Notes: a model not told the origin generated them from the letters alone. A DNA stretch of 62,582 bases from Burkholderiales bacterium (GCA_011391155.1 JAABRA010000358.1:1-62582); one strand, 5' to 3'; positions 33,477-43,487 are shown, counted from the stretch's first letter. Made by a program: numbers and translations.

Positions 33477-35138
33477 ATGGGGACCTACACGTACCCGAAA
33501 TTTGCCTACACCGGCCCGGCCGATTTGCAGGCCGGCGCGCCGCAGCGCCGCCCGCTGGTGATCGTCGGCGCCGGCCCGGTGGGTCTGGCCGCCGCGGTGG
33601 ACGCCCGCCTGAAGGGCATTCCGGTGCTGGTCTTTGACGAGGACGACACGGTGTCGATCGGCTCGCGCGCCGTCTGCTACGCCAAGCGCGCACTCGAAGT
33701 GCTGGACCGCCTGGGCGTGGGCGACCCGATCTGCGACAAGGGCGTGAGCTGGAACGTAGGCCGCACCTTCTTCCGCGAAAAAGAGGTCTACCGCTTCGAT
33801 CTGGTGCCCGACGCCGGCCACAAGCGTCCCGGCATGATCAACCTGCAGCAGTACTACCTCGAAGAAACGCTGGTGACGCGCGCCATGGAACTCGGCGCCG
33901 ACATCCGCTGGCGCTACAAGGTGGTGGGCGTGCAGAACGAGGCCGACCACGTGCGCCTGCGCGTGGACACGCCCGACGGCACCTTCGACATCGAGGCCGA
34001 CTGGCTGATCGTGGCCGACGGGGCGCGCAGCCCGATCCGGCGCCTGCTGGGGCTGGACATCGACGGGCGCATCTTCATGGACCGCTTCCTGATCGCCGAC
34101 GTGATCATGAAGGCCGACTACCCCGCCGAGCGCTGGTTCTGGTTCGACCCGCCGTTCCACCGCAACCAGAGCGTGCTGCTGCACAAGCAAAGCGACAACG
34201 TCTGGCGCATCGACTTTCAGCTCGGCTGGGACGCCGACCCCGAGGAAGAGAAGAAGCCGGAAAACGTCATCCCCCGCCTCAAGGCGATGCTGGGCGACGA
34301 CCGTCCGTTCGATCTGGAGTGGGTCAGCGTCTACACCTTCCAGTGCCGGCGCATGAAGGATTTCCGGGCCGGGCGCGCGCTGTTCGTGGGCGACGCGGCG
34401 CACCAGGTGTCGCCGTTCGGCGCGCGCGGCGCGAACTCGGGCTTCCAGGACACCGACGACCTGATCTGGAAGCTGCAGCTCGTCATGGCCGGCCAGGCGC
34501 CCGAGGCGCTGCTGGACACCTACAGCGCCGACCGCACCTTCGCCGCCGACGAGAACCTGATGAATTCCACGCGCTCCACCGACTTCATCACGCCCAAGAG
34601 CAGCGTCAGCAAGACCTTCCGCAACGCGGTGCTGGACCTGGCGCAAGACCATGCGTTTGCACGCCGGCTGGTGAACTCCGGGCGCCTGTCGGTGCCGGCC
34701 TTCCTGACGCACTCCGCGCTGAACACGCCCGACGCCGACACCTTTGCCGGCGACATGGTGCCCGGCGCGCCGATGGACGACGCGCCGGTCCAGGTCGCTG
34801 GCCAGGATGGCTGGCTGCTGGACCAGCTGGGCAACCGCTTCCAGCTGCTGGTGTTTGCCGACAGTGTGGGGGCGATTGACGCGGCCACGCTGGCGCAGCT
34901 GATGGCGCTGGCTGCCGACCCAATTGCCGTGCAGCCGATCGTGGTGACGCCCGCCGGCGGCCGGATCGACGGCCTCACCGTGCTGGCCGATGCCCAGGGC
35001 CTGATGGTCCGCCGCTACGACGCGAAGCCCGGCACCGCCTACCTGGCCCGTCCGGACCAGCATGTCGCAGCCCGTTGGCGCGCCTTCGACCCCACCCTCG
35101 TGCGCGCCGCCGTGGCCCGCGCGACCTGCAACGCCTGA
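33477..35138 (+). CDS. FAD-dependent aromatic-ring monooxygenase (MhpA/phenol hydroxylase type)
   Basis: The 553-residue flavoprotein has the dinucleotide loop VIVGAGPVGLAAAV (about 29-42), the DG motif WLIVADGARSPIRRLLG and the second FAD motif LFVGDAAHQVSPFGARGANSG. A C-terminal thioredoxin-like domain follows (about 430-553), as in MhpA and related phenolic hydroxylases. It should hydroxylate a phenolic acid with NAD(P)H and O2. It leads a cluster with a DUF2783 protein and a VOC protein; the DUF2783 link is typical of such hydroxylase loci. Confidence 0.85.
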   Translation: MGTYTYPKFAYTGPADLQAGAPQRRPLVIVGAGPVGLAAAVDARLKGIPVLVFDEDDTVSIGSRAVCYAKRALEVLDRLGVGDPICDKGVSWNVGRTFFREKEVYRFDLVPDAGHKRPGMINLQQYYLEETLVTRAMELGADIRWRYKVVGVQNEADHVRLRVDTPDGTFDIEADWLIVADGARSPIRRLLGLDIDGRIFMDRFLIADVIMKADYPAERWFWFDPPFHRNQSVLLHKQSDNVWRIDFQLGWDADPEEEKKPENVIPRLKAMLGDDRPFDLEWVSVYTFQCRRMKDFRAGRALFVGDAAHQVSPFGARGANSGFQDTDDLIWKLQLVMAGQAPEALLDTYSADRTFAADENLMNSTRSTDFITPKSSVSKTFRNAVLDLAQDHAFARRLVNSGRLSVPAFLTHSALNTPDADTFAGDMVPGAPMDDAPVQVAGQDGWLLDQLGNRFQLLVFADSVGAIDAATLAQLMALAADPIAVQPIVVTPAGGRIDGLTVLADAQGLMVRRYDAKPGTAYLARPDQHVAARWRAFDPTLVRAAVARATCNA

Positions 35139-35155
35139 GTATTGAGGAAACTGTC

Positions 35156-35380
35156 ATGCCCCTGCAACTCCAGCCCCATCTCAAGGAACCCGGCCAGCGC
35201 TACTTCCGGGAGTTCTCCCCTGGCGACGATTTCTACGAAGCCCTGATCGACACGCACCGCGACCTGAGCGACGAGCAGAGCGAGGCCGTGAACGCCCGCC
35301 TGATCCTGCTGCTGGCCAACCATGTCGGCGACATCGGGGTGCTTCGGGAAGCCCTGGCGCTGGCGCGCCAGGGCGTTTGA
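35156..35380 (+). CDS. DUF2783 domain protein
   Basis: The 74-residue acidic protein (FYEALIDTHRDLSDEQSEAV, NARLILLLANHVGDIGVL) matches the DUF2783 family, small proteins found next to aromatic monooxygenases. No function has been established as far as I know; a chaperone or regulatory role for the hydroxylase is possible. The ATG at 35156 lies 17 bp after the hydroxylase stop, with TTGAGGAAA upstream. Confidence 0.78.
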   Translation: MPLQLQPHLKEPGQRYFREFSPGDDFYEALIDTHRDLSDEQSEAVNARLILLLANHVGDIGVLREALALARQGV

Positions 35381-35423
35381 GCGGAAACTTTGCTTTTTTC
35401 AATCTACTGACCAGGAGACACTC

Positions 35424-35957
35424 ATGCAGATCAAGAAAATTCACCACGTGGCCTACCGCTGCAAGGACGCCAAGGAAACCGTCGAGTGGTATGTCAAGCA
35501 CCTGAACATGAAGTTCGTGCTGGCCATCGCAGAGGACCAGGTGCCATCCACCCACGCGCCCGACCCCTATATGCACCTGTTCATGGACGCAGGCCAGGGC
35601 AACGTGCTGGCCTTTTTCGAGATCCCGAACTCGCCGCCGATGGGTCGTGATGAGAACACCCCAGAATGGGTGCAACACATTGCCTTCGAGGTGGACAGCG
35701 TGAAGACGCTGGAGGAAACCAAGGCGCGGCTGGAGGCCTCGGGTATTCCGGTGGTCGGCATCACCGACCACGCTATCTTCAAGTCGATCTACTTCTTCGA
35801 CCCGAGCGGCCATCGCCTGGAACTTGCCGCCAACATCGGTACCCCAGAGATGTACCAGCAGCTTGACGAGGTGAAGTGGGACATGCTCGAGGAGTGGAGC
35901 AAGACCAAGCGCGCCCCCAAGCATGCGGCCTGGATGCACGAAAAAGAATTCCGCTGA
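35424..35957 (+). CDS. VOC family (glyoxalase/extradiol dioxygenase-like) protein
   Basis: The 177-residue protein starts MQIKKIHHVAYRCKDAKETV, a beta-alpha-beta-beta-beta unit of the vicinal oxygen chelate fold, with a second unit around VQHIAFEVDSV and YFFDPSGHRLELA. Putative metal ligands are His8, the His in VQHIAFE and the Glu in RLELA. In this cluster it could act as a ring-cleavage or lyase-type enzyme on the hydroxylated product. CAGGAGAC precedes the start. Confidence 0.82.
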   Translation: MQIKKIHHVAYRCKDAKETVEWYVKHLNMKFVLAIAEDQVPSTHAPDPYMHLFMDAGQGNVLAFFEIPNSPPMGRDENTPEWVQHIAFEVDSVKTLEETKARLEASGIPVVGITDHAIFKSIYFFDPSGHRLELAANIGTPEMYQQLDEVKWDMLEEWSKTKRAPKHAAWMHEKEFR

Positions 35958-35973
35958 AACCAGCCTTCGGCGC

Positions 35974-36675
35974 TCAGGGCTTGAGCGTCGCGTCCTCGAT
36001 GAGCACCTTGTAGGTGTAGCCCGAACCGAAATCCTTGTTGGTGCGCACGACGCCCGCGGCTGTCACCACATCGCCGACCTTGGCCTGGGCTGCGGTAGTG
36101 ACGAGGATGTCATGGGTTTCCTTGGCCGCATCGCCGGAGCCGTCACGCAGATGGACCCAGTTCTTGCCCATGATCGCCGGGTTGTACTTCACGACCTTGC
36201 CGCTGACCACTACGGGCTTGCCGTTCAACTCGGCGGCCTTCGTGACGATCTCCACCACGGTGCGTGCGTTGGCGCCACTGGCCTTGGGGACCTTGATGGG
36301 CGTCGTGTCCGGGGCGGTCTTTGTCATGCCCGCGTGCGCCATCGCCGCGTCTTTTCCGGTGCCACCGAGCGTGCCAAAAACAATGGTTGAAAACGTCTTC
36401 TTCAGCGTCCTGCTCTCAAAGTTCTTCATGACCATCGGGTTGCCGATGGTGACCCTGGCCCCGACCTTGACCGGCGCGGTGCTGACCGCCGCCCAGGTCT
36501 CGCCGTCTTTGGTCTTCAGGCGCAGGTAGGTGTAGCTGTCCACGTCCTTGACCTCCAGGACGTCGCCGGTGACCACCGCGGACGCCGTGGCGGCGGCTGC
36601 CGGGCCATCAGCCGCCCAGGCGGACGGTGACCAGGGAGCAGCCAATAACAGGCTGAATGCCAGCAGGGTTTTCAT
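35974..36675 (-). CDS. Periplasmic OB-fold protein, two domains
   Basis: The 233-residue protein has a signal peptide (MKTLLAFSLLLAAPWSPSAWA) and two OB-like beta domains: residues about 30-85 (VTGDVLEVKDVDSYTYLRLK) and about 130-233 (VVSGKVVKYNPAIMGKNWVHLRDGSG). Annotators often call such proteins nucleotide- or DNA-binding on the fold alone, but a periplasmic location argues against nucleic acid as the natural ligand. Function is unknown. It converges with the VOC gene, 16 bp away. Confidence 0.7.
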   Translation of the reverse strand: MKTLLAFSLLLAAPWSPSAWAADGPAAAATASAVVTGDVLEVKDVDSYTYLRLKTKDGETWAAVSTAPVKVGARVTIGNPMVMKNFESRTLKKTFSTIVFGTLGGTGKDAAMAHAGMTKTAPDTTPIKVPKASGANARTVVEIVTKAAELNGKPVVVSGKVVKYNPAIMGKNWVHLRDGSGDAAKETHDILVTTAAQAKVGDVVTAAGVVRTNKDFGSGYTYKVLIEDATLKP

Positions 36676-36743
36676 GGACAGCAATATCAGGGAGTGGAGC
36701 GGGAAAGCTTAGCACCATTGAAACCCTGGCCTTTGGGCGGGTC

Positions 36744-37592
36744 TCAAAGCCTGAATGGCACCACCACCTGCCGTTGCGCGCCCAGCCCTTCGACGCCCAG
36801 GGTCATGATGTCGCCCGGCTTGAGGTACACCGGGGGCTTCATGCCCATGCCCACGCCCGGCGGCGTGCCGGTCGTGATCACATCGCCCGGCATCAGCGTC
36901 ATGAACTGGCTGACATAGCTCACGATTTTGGCCACGCCGAAGACCATGGTTCGGGTGTTGCCGGTCTGCATGCGTATGCCGTTCAGGTCCAGCCACAGGC
37001 CCAGGCGCTGCGGGTTGCCGACTTCGTCGCGCGTGACCAGCCAGGGACCGATCGGGCCGAAGGTGTCGCAGCCCTTGCCCTTGTCCCAGGTGCCGCCGCG
37101 CTCGATCTGGAACGCGCGCTCGCTGACGTCGTTGACCGTGCAGTAACCGGCGACACAGTTCAGCGCCTCCTTCTGGGAGACATGGCGGGCCGTGGCGCCC
37201 ATCACCACGCCCAGCTCAACCTCCCAGTCTGATTTTTTGGAGCCCTTGGGCAGCATGACCGGGTCGCTGGGCCCCTGGATGCAGCTGGTCGCCTTCATGA
37301 AGACGATCGGCTCGGCGGGAATGGGCATGCCTGCTTCGGCTGCGTGGTCGGCGTAGTTCAGGCCAATGGCGATGAACTTGCCGATGCCCGCGACGGGGCA
37401 TCCCAGGCGCGGCGAGCCTTTGACGAGCGGCAGCTTGTCGGTTTTCAGCTTCCGCAGTCTGGCCAGCGCGGCATCACTTAACTGTTCAGGGCCAATATCC
37501 GTCACCACGGCGCTCAGGTCGCGCAGCTTGCCCTGTGCATCCATCAGGCCGGGTTTTTCTTTGCCGGGGCGGCCGTAGCGAACGAGTTTCAT
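36744..37592 (-). CDS. Fumarylacetoacetate hydrolase family protein
   Basis: The 282-residue enzyme has the FAH C-terminal domain: IGLNYADHAAEAGMP, then the metal ligands in DWEVELGVVMG and the aspartate in VNDVSERAFQ, and TTGTPPGVGMG near the end. The family includes ureidoglycolate lyases, acylpyruvases and hydratases/decarboxylases of aromatic meta-cleavage. It follows icmF by 37 bp on the same strand and is probably the last gene of the PPK2-icmF transcript, though an aromatic role linked to the cluster at 33.5 kb is also possible. Confidence 0.85.
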   Translation of the reverse strand: MKLVRYGRPGKEKPGLMDAQGKLRDLSAVVTDIGPEQLSDAALARLRKLKTDKLPLVKGSPRLGCPVAGIGKFIAIGLNYADHAAEAGMPIPAEPIVFMKATSCIQGPSDPVMLPKGSKKSDWEVELGVVMGATARHVSQKEALNCVAGYCTVNDVSERAFQIERGGTWDKGKGCDTFGPIGPWLVTRDEVGNPQRLGLWLDLNGIRMQTGNTRTMVFGVAKIVSYVSQFMTLMPGDVITTGTPPGVGMGMKPPVYLKPGDIMTLGVEGLGAQRQVVVPFRL

Positions 37593-37629
37593 GGTTTTCC
37601 TTGGGGTGATCTGTCAGGGTGTCAGCGGC

Positions 37630-40600
37630 CTACATGTTGCGCCGGTATTGTCCGCCCACCTCGAACAAGGCGTTGGTGATCTGGCCCAGCGAGCACACGC
37701 GCACCGCGTCCATCAGCACCTCGAATACATTGCCGTTGTCGATCACGGCCTGCTGCAGGCGCTTGAGCTGTTTCGGCGCTTCCGCGGCATGGCGGGCATG
37801 GAAGTCGGCCAGGCGCTGCAACTGGCTCTGCTTTTCTTCCTCGGTGCTGCGCGCCAGCTCCAGCGTGTCATGCACCGCGTCGCCATGGGGGTTGCGGAAG
37901 GTGTTGACGCCAATGATGGGCAGCTCGCCGGTGTGCTTGAGCATCTCGTAGGTCATGCTTTCGTCCTGGATCTTGCCGCGCTGGTAGCCGGTTTCCATGG
38001 CGCCCAGCACGCCGCCGCGTTCGGCGATGCGCTCGAATTCGCCCAACACGGCTTCTTCCACCAGTTCGGTCAGCTCCTCGATGATGAAGGCGCCCTGATT
38101 GGGGTTCTCGTTCTTCGCCAGGCCCCACTCGCGGTTGATGATGAGCTGGATGGCCATGGCGCGCCGCACCGAATCCTCGGTGGGCGTGGTGATGGCCTCG
38201 TCGAAGGCGTTGGTGTGCAGGCTGTTGCAGTTGTCGTAGATCGCGATCAGCGCCTGCAGCGTGGTCCGGATGTCGTTGAACTGGATTTCCTGCGCGTGCA
38301 GGCTGCGCCCGCTGGTCTGGATGTGGTACTTCAGCTTCTGGCTGCGCTCGTTGGCGCCATACCGTTCCTTCATGGCCACGGCCCAGATGCGGCGCGCCAC
38401 GCGGCCCATCACGGTGTATTCCGGGTCCATGCCGTTGCTGAAGAAGAAACTCAGGTTGGGCGCGAAGTCGTCGATGTGCATGCCGCGCGCCAGGTAGGCT
38501 TCGACGAACGTGAAGCCGTTGGACAGTGTGAACGCGAGCTGGCTGATCGGGTTGGCGCCGGCTTCGGCGATGTGGTACCCGCTGATCGACACGCTGTAGA
38601 AGTTGCGCACGTTGTGGTGCACGAAGTAGCTGGCGATGTCGCCCATGACCTTCAGGCTGAACTCGGTGCTGAAGATGCAGGTGTTCTGGCCCTGGTCTTC
38701 CTTCAGGATGTCGGCTTGTACCGTGCCGCGCACGTTGGCCTGCACCCATTCGCGGATCTTGGCGGTCTCGGTGTCGGTAGGTTCCCGGCTGTTCTCAAGC
38801 TTGAACTTGTCGATGTGCTGGTCAATGGCCGTGTTCATGAACATCGCCAGGATGCTGGGCGCGGGGCCGTTGATGGTCATCGACACGCTGGTGGTCGGGT
38901 TGCACAGGTCGAACCCGCCGTAGAGCACCTTCATGTCGTCCAGCGTGGCTACCGAAACGCCGGAGTTGCCGACCTTGCCATAGATGTCGGGGCGGCGGTC
39001 GGGGTCGTTGCCGTACAGCGTGACCGAGTCAAAGGCGGTGGACAGGCGCTTGGCGTCCATGCCTGAGGACAGCAGCTTGAAACGGCGGTTGGTGCGGAAC
39101 GGGTCGCCTTCGCCGGCAAACATGCGCGTCGGGTCTTCGTTTTCGCGCTTGAAGGCGAAGGTGCCCGCGGTATAGGGGTAGCTGCCGGGCACGTTGTCCA
39201 GCATCAGCCACTTGAGGATCTCGCCGTGGTCTTCGTACTGCGGCAGCGCCACTTTGCGGATGGTGGTGCCGGAGAGCGACTTGCTGGTCAGCGCGGTGCG
39301 GATCTCCTTGTCGCGGATCTTCACGACGTATTCATCGCCGGCGTAGGCCCTTTGCATTTCGGGCCACTGGGCCAGCAACTTGCGGGCGGGCGGGTCCTGC
39401 GTTTGCTCGCGCTGCACGGCCAGGTCGATGGCGGCCTCGGCGGCGCGGGCCTTACCAGGCTTGCCGACTTCCAGCATCGCGGCGGCGGCGCGCAGCTGCT
39501 GGATCTCGCGGGCCAGGCGGGCCTGGGCGCGGGCCTTTTTCTTGTAACCGCGCACGGTGTCGGTGATTTCGGCCAGGTAACGCGTGCGCGCGGCGGGCAC
39601 CACCGGGCTCTGGTTGGTGCTGTGGCGCACTGAGACCTGGGGCAAGGCGCCCTCGGCCAGCTTCAGGCCCAGTTCGACCAGGCGGGGTTTCAGCGCCTGG
39701 TACAGCGCGGTCACGCCGTCGTCATTGAAGCGCGCGGCCATGGTGCCGAACACTGGCATCTGCTCAGGCGGCGTGGTGAAGGCTTCGCGGTTGCGCTGCA
39801 CTTGCTTGGCCACGTCGCGCAAGGCGTCGGAGGCGCCCTTGCGGTCGAACTTGTTGATCGCGACGAATTCGGCGAAGTCGAGCATGTCGATTTTTTCGAG
39901 CTGGCTGGCCGCGCCGAACTCGGGCGTCATCACATACATCGGCACGTCCACGAGCGGCACGATGGCGGCATCGCCCTGGCCGATGCCCGAGGTTTCCACC
40001 ACGATCAGATCGAACCCGGCAGCTTTGCAGGCGGCAATCACGTCGGGCAGCGCCTTGCTGATCTCGCTGCCGAAGTCGCGCGTGGCCAGGCTGCGCATGA
40101 AGACGCGCGAACCCTGCTGCCATGGCCCGATCGCGTTCATCCGGATGCGGTCGCCCAGCAAGGCGCCGCCGCTCTTGCGGCGCGAGGGGTCGATGGAAAT
40201 CAAGGCCACGCGCAGGCTGTCGCCCTGGTCCAGGCGCAGGCGGCGGATCAGCTCGTCCGTCAAACTTGACTTGCCCGCGCCGCCCGTGCCAGTGATGCCC
40301 AGCACCGGCACCTTGCGGGCGGCCGCCGATTTCTTGACGGCGGCCATGAACTTTTCATCGGCCTTCTCATTCTCCAGCGCCGTCATCAGTTGCGCCAGCG
40401 CGCGCCAGGCCATTTCGCCATGGCCCTGAATCGCGGCCAGTTCCTTGGGCGCATACGCGGTGATGTCCTGGTCGCAACGCATCACCATCTCGCCGATCAT
40501 GCCGGCCAGGCCCATGCGCTGGCCGTCTTCGGGGCTGTAGATGCGGGTCACGCCATAGGCCTGCAGTTCGCGGATTTCAGGAGGCACGATCACGCCGCCG

Positions 40601-40923
40601 CCGCCGCCAAACACCTGGATGTGCGCGCCGCCACGGCTCTTCAGCAGATCCACCATGTACTTGAAGTACTCGACGTGCCCGCCCTGGTAGGAACTGATGG
40701 CGATGCCTTGCACGTCTTCCTGGAGCGCGGCCGTCACCACTTCATCGACCGAGCGGTTGTGCCCCAGGTGGATCACTTCGGCGCCCATACCCTGCAGGAT
40801 GCGGCGCATGATGTTGATCGCTGCGTCATGCCCGTCGAACAGGCTGGCGGCGGTGACAAAGCGCACCTTGTGCGTGGGGCGGTAGTTGGCAAGGGCCTTG
40901 AATTCGGCGGACAGGTCGGTCAT
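37630..40923 (-). CDS. icmF: Fused isobutyryl-CoA mutase IcmF
   Basis: The 1097-residue protein joins three modules. An N-terminal B12-binding domain has LFDGHDAA with the cobalt-ligating His32. A MeaB-like G-protein chaperone domain (about 205-420) has [12 protein letters not shown] at 209-220 and NKFDRKG. The C-terminal mutase barrel (about 560-1097) has [11 protein letters not shown] and [15 protein letters not shown], where a Phe and a Gln typical of IcmF replace the Tyr and His of methylmalonyl-CoA mutase. It interconverts isobutyryl-CoA and n-butyryl-CoA or similar branched acyl-CoAs with adenosylcobalamin and GTP. It lies downstream of PPK2 (34-bp gap). Confidence 0.93.
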   Translation of the reverse strand: MTDLSAEFKALANYRPTHKVRFVTAASLFDGHDAAINIMRRILQGMGAEVIHLGHNRSVDEVVTAALQEDVQGIAISSYQGGHVEYFKYMVDLLKSRGGAHIQVFGGGGGVIVPPEIRELQAYGVTRIYSPEDGQRMGLAGMIGEMVMRCDQDITAYAPKELAAIQGHGEMAWRALAQLMTALENEKADEKFMAAVKKSAAARKVPVLGITGTGGAGKSSLTDELIRRLRLDQGDSLRVALISIDPSRRKSGGALLGDRIRMNAIGPWQQGSRVFMRSLATRDFGSEISKALPDVIAACKAAGFDLIVVETSGIGQGDAAIVPLVDVPMYVMTPEFGAASQLEKIDMLDFAEFVAINKFDRKGASDALRDVAKQVQRNREAFTTPPEQMPVFGTMAARFNDDGVTALYQALKPRLVELGLKLAEGALPQVSVRHSTNQSPVVPAARTRYLAEITDTVRGYKKKARAQARLAREIQQLRAAAAMLEVGKPGKARAAEAAIDLAVQREQTQDPPARKLLAQWPEMQRAYAGDEYVVKIRDKEIRTALTSKSLSGTTIRKVALPQYEDHGEILKWLMLDNVPGSYPYTAGTFAFKRENEDPTRMFAGEGDPFRTNRRFKLLSSGMDAKRLSTAFDSVTLYGNDPDRRPDIYGKVGNSGVSVATLDDMKVLYGGFDLCNPTTSVSMTINGPAPSILAMFMNTAIDQHIDKFKLENSREPTDTETAKIREWVQANVRGTVQADILKEDQGQNTCIFSTEFSLKVMGDIASYFVHHNVRNFYSVSISGYHIAEAGANPISQLAFTLSNGFTFVEAYLARGMHIDDFAPNLSFFFSNGMDPEYTVMGRVARRIWAVAMKERYGANERSQKLKYHIQTSGRSLHAQEIQFNDIRTTLQALIAIYDNCNSLHTNAFDEAITTPTEDSVRRAMAIQLIINREWGLAKNENPNQGAFIIEELTELVEEAVLGEFERIAERGGVLGAMETGYQRGKIQDESMTYEMLKHTGELPIIGVNTFRNPHGDAVHDTLELARSTEEEKQSQLQRLADFHARHAAEAPKQLKRLQQAVIDNGNVFEVLMDAVRVCSLGQITNALFEVGGQYRRNM

Positions 40924-40957
40924 GGTGGTCTTCGTCTTGGGTGCGGGGGGAATGGGG

Positions 40958-41803
40958 TTATTCGATCTTCAGGCCGTTGAGCGCCGGGTCACTGGGCGGG
41001 TAGCGCAGGTCGAGCGCCTTCAGGGTGTCGCGCACTACCGTGGCGACCATCAGGTTGCGGTGGGTCTTGGAGTCGGCCGGCACCACCGTCCATGGGGCCC
41101 AGGGCGTGCTGGTGGCGCCCAGCAGCGCTTCATAAGCCTGCTGGTACTCGCTCCACTGCTTGCGCACCGCAAGATCGCCCAGGCTGAACTTCCAGCGCTT
41201 GGTCGGGTCGTCCACGCGCTCCTGCAGGCGCTGCCCCTGTTCTTCAAAGCTGATGTGCAACATGAATTTCAGGATCACCGTACCGGTCTCCGCCAGCAGG
41301 CGCTCGAAGTCGTTGATCTGGGCGTAGCGCTGGCGCGTCTGCTCGGGCGTGATCCAGCCATTGACTGTCGGGACCAGCACGTCTTCGTAGTGGCTGCGGT
41401 TGAAGATCATCACCTCGCCCGCGGCGGGCATCTGCTGGTGAATACGCCACAGGTAGTCGCGCGCACGCTCATGTTCCGTCGGGGCCTTCCAGCCCACGGT
41501 GTGCACGCCCAGCGCGCTGGTGCGGCCGAACACCCCGCGAATGGTGCCGTCCTTGCCCGAGGTGTCGGTGCCCTGCAGCACCACCAGCAGCTTGTAGCGC
41601 CGGTCGGCGTAAAACAGGTCCTGCAGAGTGTCGAGTTCGATCGCCAGTGCGTCCACGGAAAGTTTGCCTTCGGCCTTGTCGCCGTTGGCAAACGGTTTGG
41701 CCGAGGCCTTGAGCCCGCTGAGCGGGAACGGCTTTCCTTTGCCGTCCACGGGCGGTTGCCAGGGGGCCAGCAGGGCCTTGTTCGCGCCATCAGTGGGGGG
41801 CAT
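40958..41803 (-). CDS. Polyphosphate kinase 2 family protein
   Basis: The 281-residue kinase has Walker [11 protein letters not shown] (78-87), the lid-type [13 protein letters not shown] and Walker B-like [14 protein letters not shown] (132-145), the PPK2 signature. The length fits single-domain PPK2 enzymes that transfer phosphate between polyphosphate and nucleotides. Pairing with the GTP-dependent icmF downstream could reflect local nucleotide supply, but this is inference. A long perfect palindrome sits 19 bases upstream of its start. Confidence 0.88.
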   Translation of the reverse strand: MPPTDGANKALLAPWQPPVDGKGKPFPLSGLKASAKPFANGDKAEGKLSVDALAIELDTLQDLFYADRRYKLLVVLQGTDTSGKDGTIRGVFGRTSALGVHTVGWKAPTEHERARDYLWRIHQQMPAAGEVMIFNRSHYEDVLVPTVNGWITPEQTRQRYAQINDFERLLAETGTVILKFMLHISFEEQGQRLQERVDDPTKRWKFSLGDLAVRKQWSEYQQAYEALLGATSTPWAPWTVVPADSKTHRNLMVATVVRDTLKALDLRYPPSDPALNGLKIE

Positions 41804-41821
41804 CGATGTCTCCTGGGAATG

Positions 41822-41845
41822 ATTGACGTTTACGTAAACGTCAAT
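41822..41845. promoter_or_regulatory. 24-bp perfect palindrome, probable operator of the PPK2-icmF operon
   Basis: All 24 bases are self-complementary, centred between 41833 and 41834 (half site ATTGACGTTTAC). It lies 19 bases upstream of the PPK2 start codon and about 180 bases from the divergent CstR gene, so it should act on the leftward operon. The ACGT-rich half sites resemble operators recalled for MerR-family regulators of branched-chain amino-acid breakdown (LiuR type), which would fit icmF. The regulator is not in the window. Confidence 0.6.
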
Positions 41846-42023
41846 ATTAACCTTTCAGGGCTTTTCTGTCACGGACCGTCGGCTTTGGTCGCTGCGGCAG
41901 GGCGTTGGCGCCGCAGGGTAAGCCCATGCCCGGGCCGGACGGCGACCGGTCCGCCCGGCACAACCCGCGCCAATAGTTATCATATTGACGGGCAGGTATC
42001 TCAACGCAACCCGGAAATCCACC

Positions 42024-42269
42024 ATGAGCAGAATCGTCGATGCAGAGAAAAAAAGAGCGTTATGTGCCCGTCTGGCCCGTATCGAGGGGCAGGTGCGCGG
42101 CCTGCAGAAGCTGATCGATGGCGATGCCGATTGCGAAAAGATCGCGCAGCAGATGGCGGCCGCGCGCAAGGCCCTGGACAAATCCTTTTTCTCGATGGTG
42201 GGCTGCATGATCGAGCAGGGGGACCAGTCGGCCGAGCATGTCGCCGAGATGCTGACCAAGTTTGCCTGA
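42024..42269 (+). CDS. CsoR/FrmR-family repressor, probable CstR-type persulfide sensor
   Basis: The 81-residue all-helical protein matches the DUF156 family (RLARIEGQVRGLQKLIDGDADC). Two cysteines at 37 and 61 are at the positions of the family's sensing pair, but the histidine of copper-sensing CsoR, four residues before the second Cys, is replaced by Ser57. Loss of this histidine is typical of CstR, which senses persulfides. The next gene encodes a persulfide dioxygenase-rhodanese, supporting this. The start at 42024 was chosen over an upstream in-frame codon because it fits the family. Confidence 0.8.
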   Translation: MSRIVDAEKKRALCARLARIEGQVRGLQKLIDGDADCEKIAQQMAAARKALDKSFFSMVGCMIEQGDQSAEHVAEMLTKFA

Positions 42270-42295
42270 TGGCATGACCCCATTTGCGGAGCCCC

Positions 42296-43420
42296 ATGAA
42301 CCCGATCCAGCTTTTTGACCCGGCCTCCAGCACCTACACCTATGTGCTGTTTGACGAAACCACACGCGAGGCGCTGATCATCGACCCGGTGGACGAGCAG
42401 ATCGAGCGTGACCTGGCCGCGCTGCGCCAGTATGGCCTGACGCTGCTCTGGACAGTGGAGACCCACGCCCACGCCGACCACATCACCAGCGCCGGGCTGC
42501 TGGCCGAGCACACAGGCGCGCGCACTGCCGCGCCGGACGGTTGCGGCATCACCACCGCGGCCGTGCAGTTGCGCGATGGCGATGCAATGGAGTTTGGGGG
42601 CCAGAAAATCCGCGCCCTGCATACGCCGGGCCATACCGCCGGCAGCATGAGCTATGTCTGGACGTCACCCGGGGGGCGCCATGTCTTCACCGGGGATACC
42701 TTGCTGATCAACGGTTGCGGTCGCAGTGACTTCCAGTCGGGCAGCGCAGAGGCGCTCTATCACAGCATCACCCGGGTCCTGTTTGCGCTGCCTGACGATA
42801 CGGTGGTCTGGCCCGGGCATGACTACCACGGGCGTTCGTTTTCCACCATCGGCGCCGAGAAAAAGACCAATGCCCGTGTGGCGGGCAAGTCGCTGGCCGA
42901 ATTCGTGGCCATCATGGAGTCTTTGCACCTGCCCCGGCCGCGCCGCATCGACGAGGCCGTGCCGGCCAACCTGACCTCGGGCCTGCGCCACGATGCCGGC
43001 GGTGGCGACCTGTTTCACCCGCGGCCGGCGCAGGGCTATGCGGGCGACGTGTCGCCGGTGCTGGCCTGGCAATGGGTGCAGTCGGGTGATGCGGTGCTGG
43101 TGGATGTGCGCACGGATGCCGAACGCGAATGGGTCGGCTTCGTGCCCGATACCGTGTCTCTGGCCTGGAAACAATGGCCGGGAATGGTGATGAATCCGGC
43201 TTTTGATGCAGGACTCAGGGCCGCAGCCGCGGGTGGGCGCAAGCTGGTTTTGCTGTGCCGCAGCGGCGTGCGTTCCGTGGCGGCTGCCCGGCGCGCTGCC
43301 GAACTGGGACTGGAGGCCTACAACATCCTCGAAGGCTTCGAGGGCGACCCCGACGAGCACGCCCAGCGCGGGCGCAAGGGCGGCTGGCGCTTTCACAACC
43401 TGCCCTGGCGCCAGGGGTGA
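42296..43420 (+). CDS. Persulfide dioxygenase-rhodanese fusion (MBL fold)
   Basis: The 374-residue protein joins an ETHE1-like metallo-beta-lactamase domain (THAHADH with His57, His59, Asp61 and His62; His113 in TPGHT; Asp134; His175 in PGHDY) to a C-terminal rhodanese domain with LLCRSGVRS (active Cys321). Such fusions oxidise glutathione persulfide to sulfite and move sulfane sulfur to thiosulfate, removing sulfide in the cytoplasm. It follows the CstR-like gene by 26 bp, and the two form a sulfide-response operon. Confidence 0.88.
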   Translation: MNPIQLFDPASSTYTYVLFDETTREALIIDPVDEQIERDLAALRQYGLTLLWTVETHAHADHITSAGLLAEHTGARTAAPDGCGITTAAVQLRDGDAMEFGGQKIRALHTPGHTAGSMSYVWTSPGGRHVFTGDTLLINGCGRSDFQSGSAEALYHSITRVLFALPDDTVVWPGHDYHGRSFSTIGAEKKTNARVAGKSLAEFVAIMESLHLPRPRRIDEAVPANLTSGLRHDAGGGDLFHPRPAQGYAGDVSPVLAWQWVQSGDAVLVDVRTDAEREWVGFVPDTVSLAWKQWPGMVMNPAFDAGLRAAAAGGRKLVLLCRSGVRSVAAARRAAELGLEAYNILEGFEGDPDEHAQRGRKGGWRFHNLPWRQG

Positions 43421-43487
43421 TCCCCGCGGCTGCCCGGGCCGGCGCCGCCGGGTGCGCTCCAGCCCGGCCCCGGGGCCGGTGACGGCG

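Noticed and set aside
43464-43479. 16-bp GC palindrome between the persulfide dioxygenase and Kbp-like genes as a terminator
   Set aside because: There is no loop and no T run; in DNA this rich in G+C a short GC palindrome is weak evidence.
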